Source of the DNA: Granulibacter bethesdensis CGDNIH1
GTDB taxonomy: Bacteria > Pseudomonadota > Alphaproteobacteria > Acetobacterales > Acetobacteraceae
Reading direction: 5' to 3'
Assembly (NCBI RefSeq): GCF_000014285.2
Contig: NC_008343.2
Span: 186,001-250,000 of the forward strand
Length of the DNA stretch: 64,000 nucleotides
How positions within the stretch are numbered: the first letter of the stretch is position 1; each line of letters starts with the position of its first letter. Below, one piece after another: positions 62,970-64,000 of the stretch. The notes under the pieces are model-generated. The model worked only from the letters and a program-made list of their open reading frames with translations. It was not told the origin of the DNA and searched no databases. The position numbers were made by a program, and so were the translations under genes.

Positions 62970-64000
62970 TTATGGCGGTGGTGCGGTAGTGACGCTCAGC
63001 TTCTGCTTGTGAAAGAACTGCATGATCCCGACCGGAATCCAGTTCCGCGTTTGCCCCATTACGTAATCGCCTGCTGGCAGATAGCCATTATGGACGATCA
63101 TGCCATCCGGCTGTTGATAGAAAGTCATCGCTTCAGCGTGGGCTGTGCCGGATGCCCATGTCGCTGCTTTCGCCGCAGTGACTTGATCAATGAGGGCATG
63201 ATCATGCTGGAGCGCTGGCAGGCGAACAGGCAGAGCGAGCAGAAGCGCTAATGCGAATGGCAATGCTGACACGGCCCGTAAATATCGTGTGTCGATCAGG
63301 GGCCAGCGGGCTGACGCAAATCCGAGGGCCATGACCGCCAGCAGAATATAGCTCTCACGGATCGTGCCATGCCGGGCGCAGCAGACGTAATCAAATTGAT
63401 AATAGGCCGCAAGAATGGAGATATAAGCGGCTGATAAAAGGGCAAGTGCAAACCCTGTCAGAAGCCCGGCTCGAATCCGGGTTCCATCGCGGTGAATACT
63501 GCGCCAGCACCAGCGTGCTCCCAGAAAAAACAGCAGATGAATCCAGCCAAGCGGCATTTGGTTCTGTGTTGAAAAGCCAAGCTCATCCATCATTACGCCT
63601 GTAGCTGCCTGTGCGCTGGGAAGAACATGGTGAATATAGTGACCTGTCTGGATAGGAAGTTCGGGAGTACCAACCCTTCCCAGCAATAGTAGAAAGAGGA
63701 TCACTCCTGATCCCAGCAGAGGCAGACTCCAGCGAAAAAATGCGGGCAGCAGCGGTTGCTCGGAAAAGGCGGATGGAACGTTCAGGAGGGTGAAGAGGAA
63801 GACGAAAAACGCGCCGGTTTCACTGCTCCATGCGGCAATGATCAACAGAACGATGGATCGGGTGGAGGTAACAGGTGTGTTGCTGGCGATCTCCCAGAAT
63901 AGCAAGGTGATGGCTGCCAGTGTCGTGACATAAGCAACGGCTGATTGAGGCCAGAAAAATACCTCGGTCGGATCGGTATCGAGCAGATAGAAGGCGGGCA
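62970..64000 (-). CDS. Polytopic membrane protein, cut by the window edge
   Basis: At least 343 residues; the frame stays open to base 64000, so the true start is outside. About seven or eight hydrophobic helices are visible, then a soluble C-terminal tail of about 90 residues with PAGDYVMGQTRNWIPVG. The run of helices followed by a periplasmic-looking tail recalls GT-C glycosyltransferase-like or O-antigen-modifying proteins, but no diagnostic motif is in view. It converges on the EipB gene, stops 12 bases apart. Confidence 0.7.
   Translation of the reverse strand, partial: PAFYLLDTDPTEVFFWPQSAVAYVTTLAAITLLFWEIASNTPVTSTRSIVLLIIAAWSSETGAFFVFLFTLLNVPSAFSEQPLLPAFFRWSLPLLGSGVILFLLLLGRVGTPELPIQTGHYIHHVLPSAQAATGVMMDELGFSTQNQMPLGWIHLLFFLGARWCWRSIHRDGTRIRAGLLTGFALALLSAAYISILAAYYQFDYVCCARHGTIRESYILLAVMALGFASARWPLIDTRYLRAVSALPFALALLLALPVRLPALQHDHALIDQVTAAKAATWASGTAHAEAMTFYQQPDGMIVHNGYLPAGDYVMGQTRNWIPVGIMQFFHKQKLSVTTAPPP

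Overview
The window reads as a chromosomal segment of an alphaproteobacterium, most likely of the family Acetobacteraceae (Granulibacter or Gluconacetobacter-like). The basis is the moderately high G+C, dense operons with ATGA stop/start overlaps, an EipB (DUF1849) envelope protein, a four-gene heterotetrameric sarcosine oxidase operon and a complete kdpFABCDE locus. I recognise no insertion sequence, integrase, prophage, CRISPR array or rRNA. Both ends cut through genes: a nucleotide-sugar dehydratase on the left and a polytopic membrane protein on the right.

Layout. 1-6760: a CapD/WbpM-like dehydratase and a DegT-type sugar aminotransferase (probably making a 4-amino-4,6-dideoxy sugar nucleotide), then a small lipoprotein, a DUF423 membrane protein, a proline iminopeptidase, a glutathione S-transferase and an O-antigen ligase/polymerase-like protein. 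6805-11087: a CobW-type GTPase overlapping a WD40 protein, then a TonB-dependent siderophore receptor behind a Fur-box-like sequence. 11252-18370: the soxBDAG operon (oxidation of sarcosine to glycine with tetrahydrofolate as one-carbon acceptor), a divergent LysR regulator sharing a promoter with a LysR-type box, a tiny secreted peptide and an XRE-cupin regulator. 18371-27301: an AT-rich island, a small lipoprotein and the potassium-limitation system KdpFABC with its KdpDE two-component regulator, preceded by a 27-residue membrane peptide.

27345-32948: a DMT exporter, tRNA-Thr(CGT), an ArsC-like reductase and pqiABC (MCE-type lipid transport between the membranes). 33784-45314: the most unusual region, a same-strand cluster with a type I secretion ABC transporter carrying a degenerate C39-like domain, a HlyD-type adaptor, a 652-residue Sel1-repeat protein, a 1046-residue two-domain glycosyltransferase, a proline-rich protein with three weak ChW-like repeats, and a PF12000-type glycosyltransferase. 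No RTX substrate and no outer-membrane factor lies in it. It looks like a machine for making and exporting a glycosylated surface product whose substrate is encoded elsewhere or is one of the unrecognised proteins.

45398-64000 is mostly housekeeping: inorganic pyrophosphatase, a tRNA with anticodon CAT, EttA, a GNAT acetyltransferase, an SRPBCC/beta-propeller pair, MlaC and MlaA (outer-membrane lipid asymmetry), MetF, a UvrD/PcrA helicase, PrmA, Ppx/GppA, RNase D, a CorA/ZntB-like transporter, AspRS, EipB and the cut membrane protein. Envelope upkeep recurs through the window (O-antigen, Pqi, Mla, EipB, secretion cluster). MetF also links in one-carbon metabolism to the sarcosine oxidase. All family assignments come from reading motifs by eye; no database search was run.
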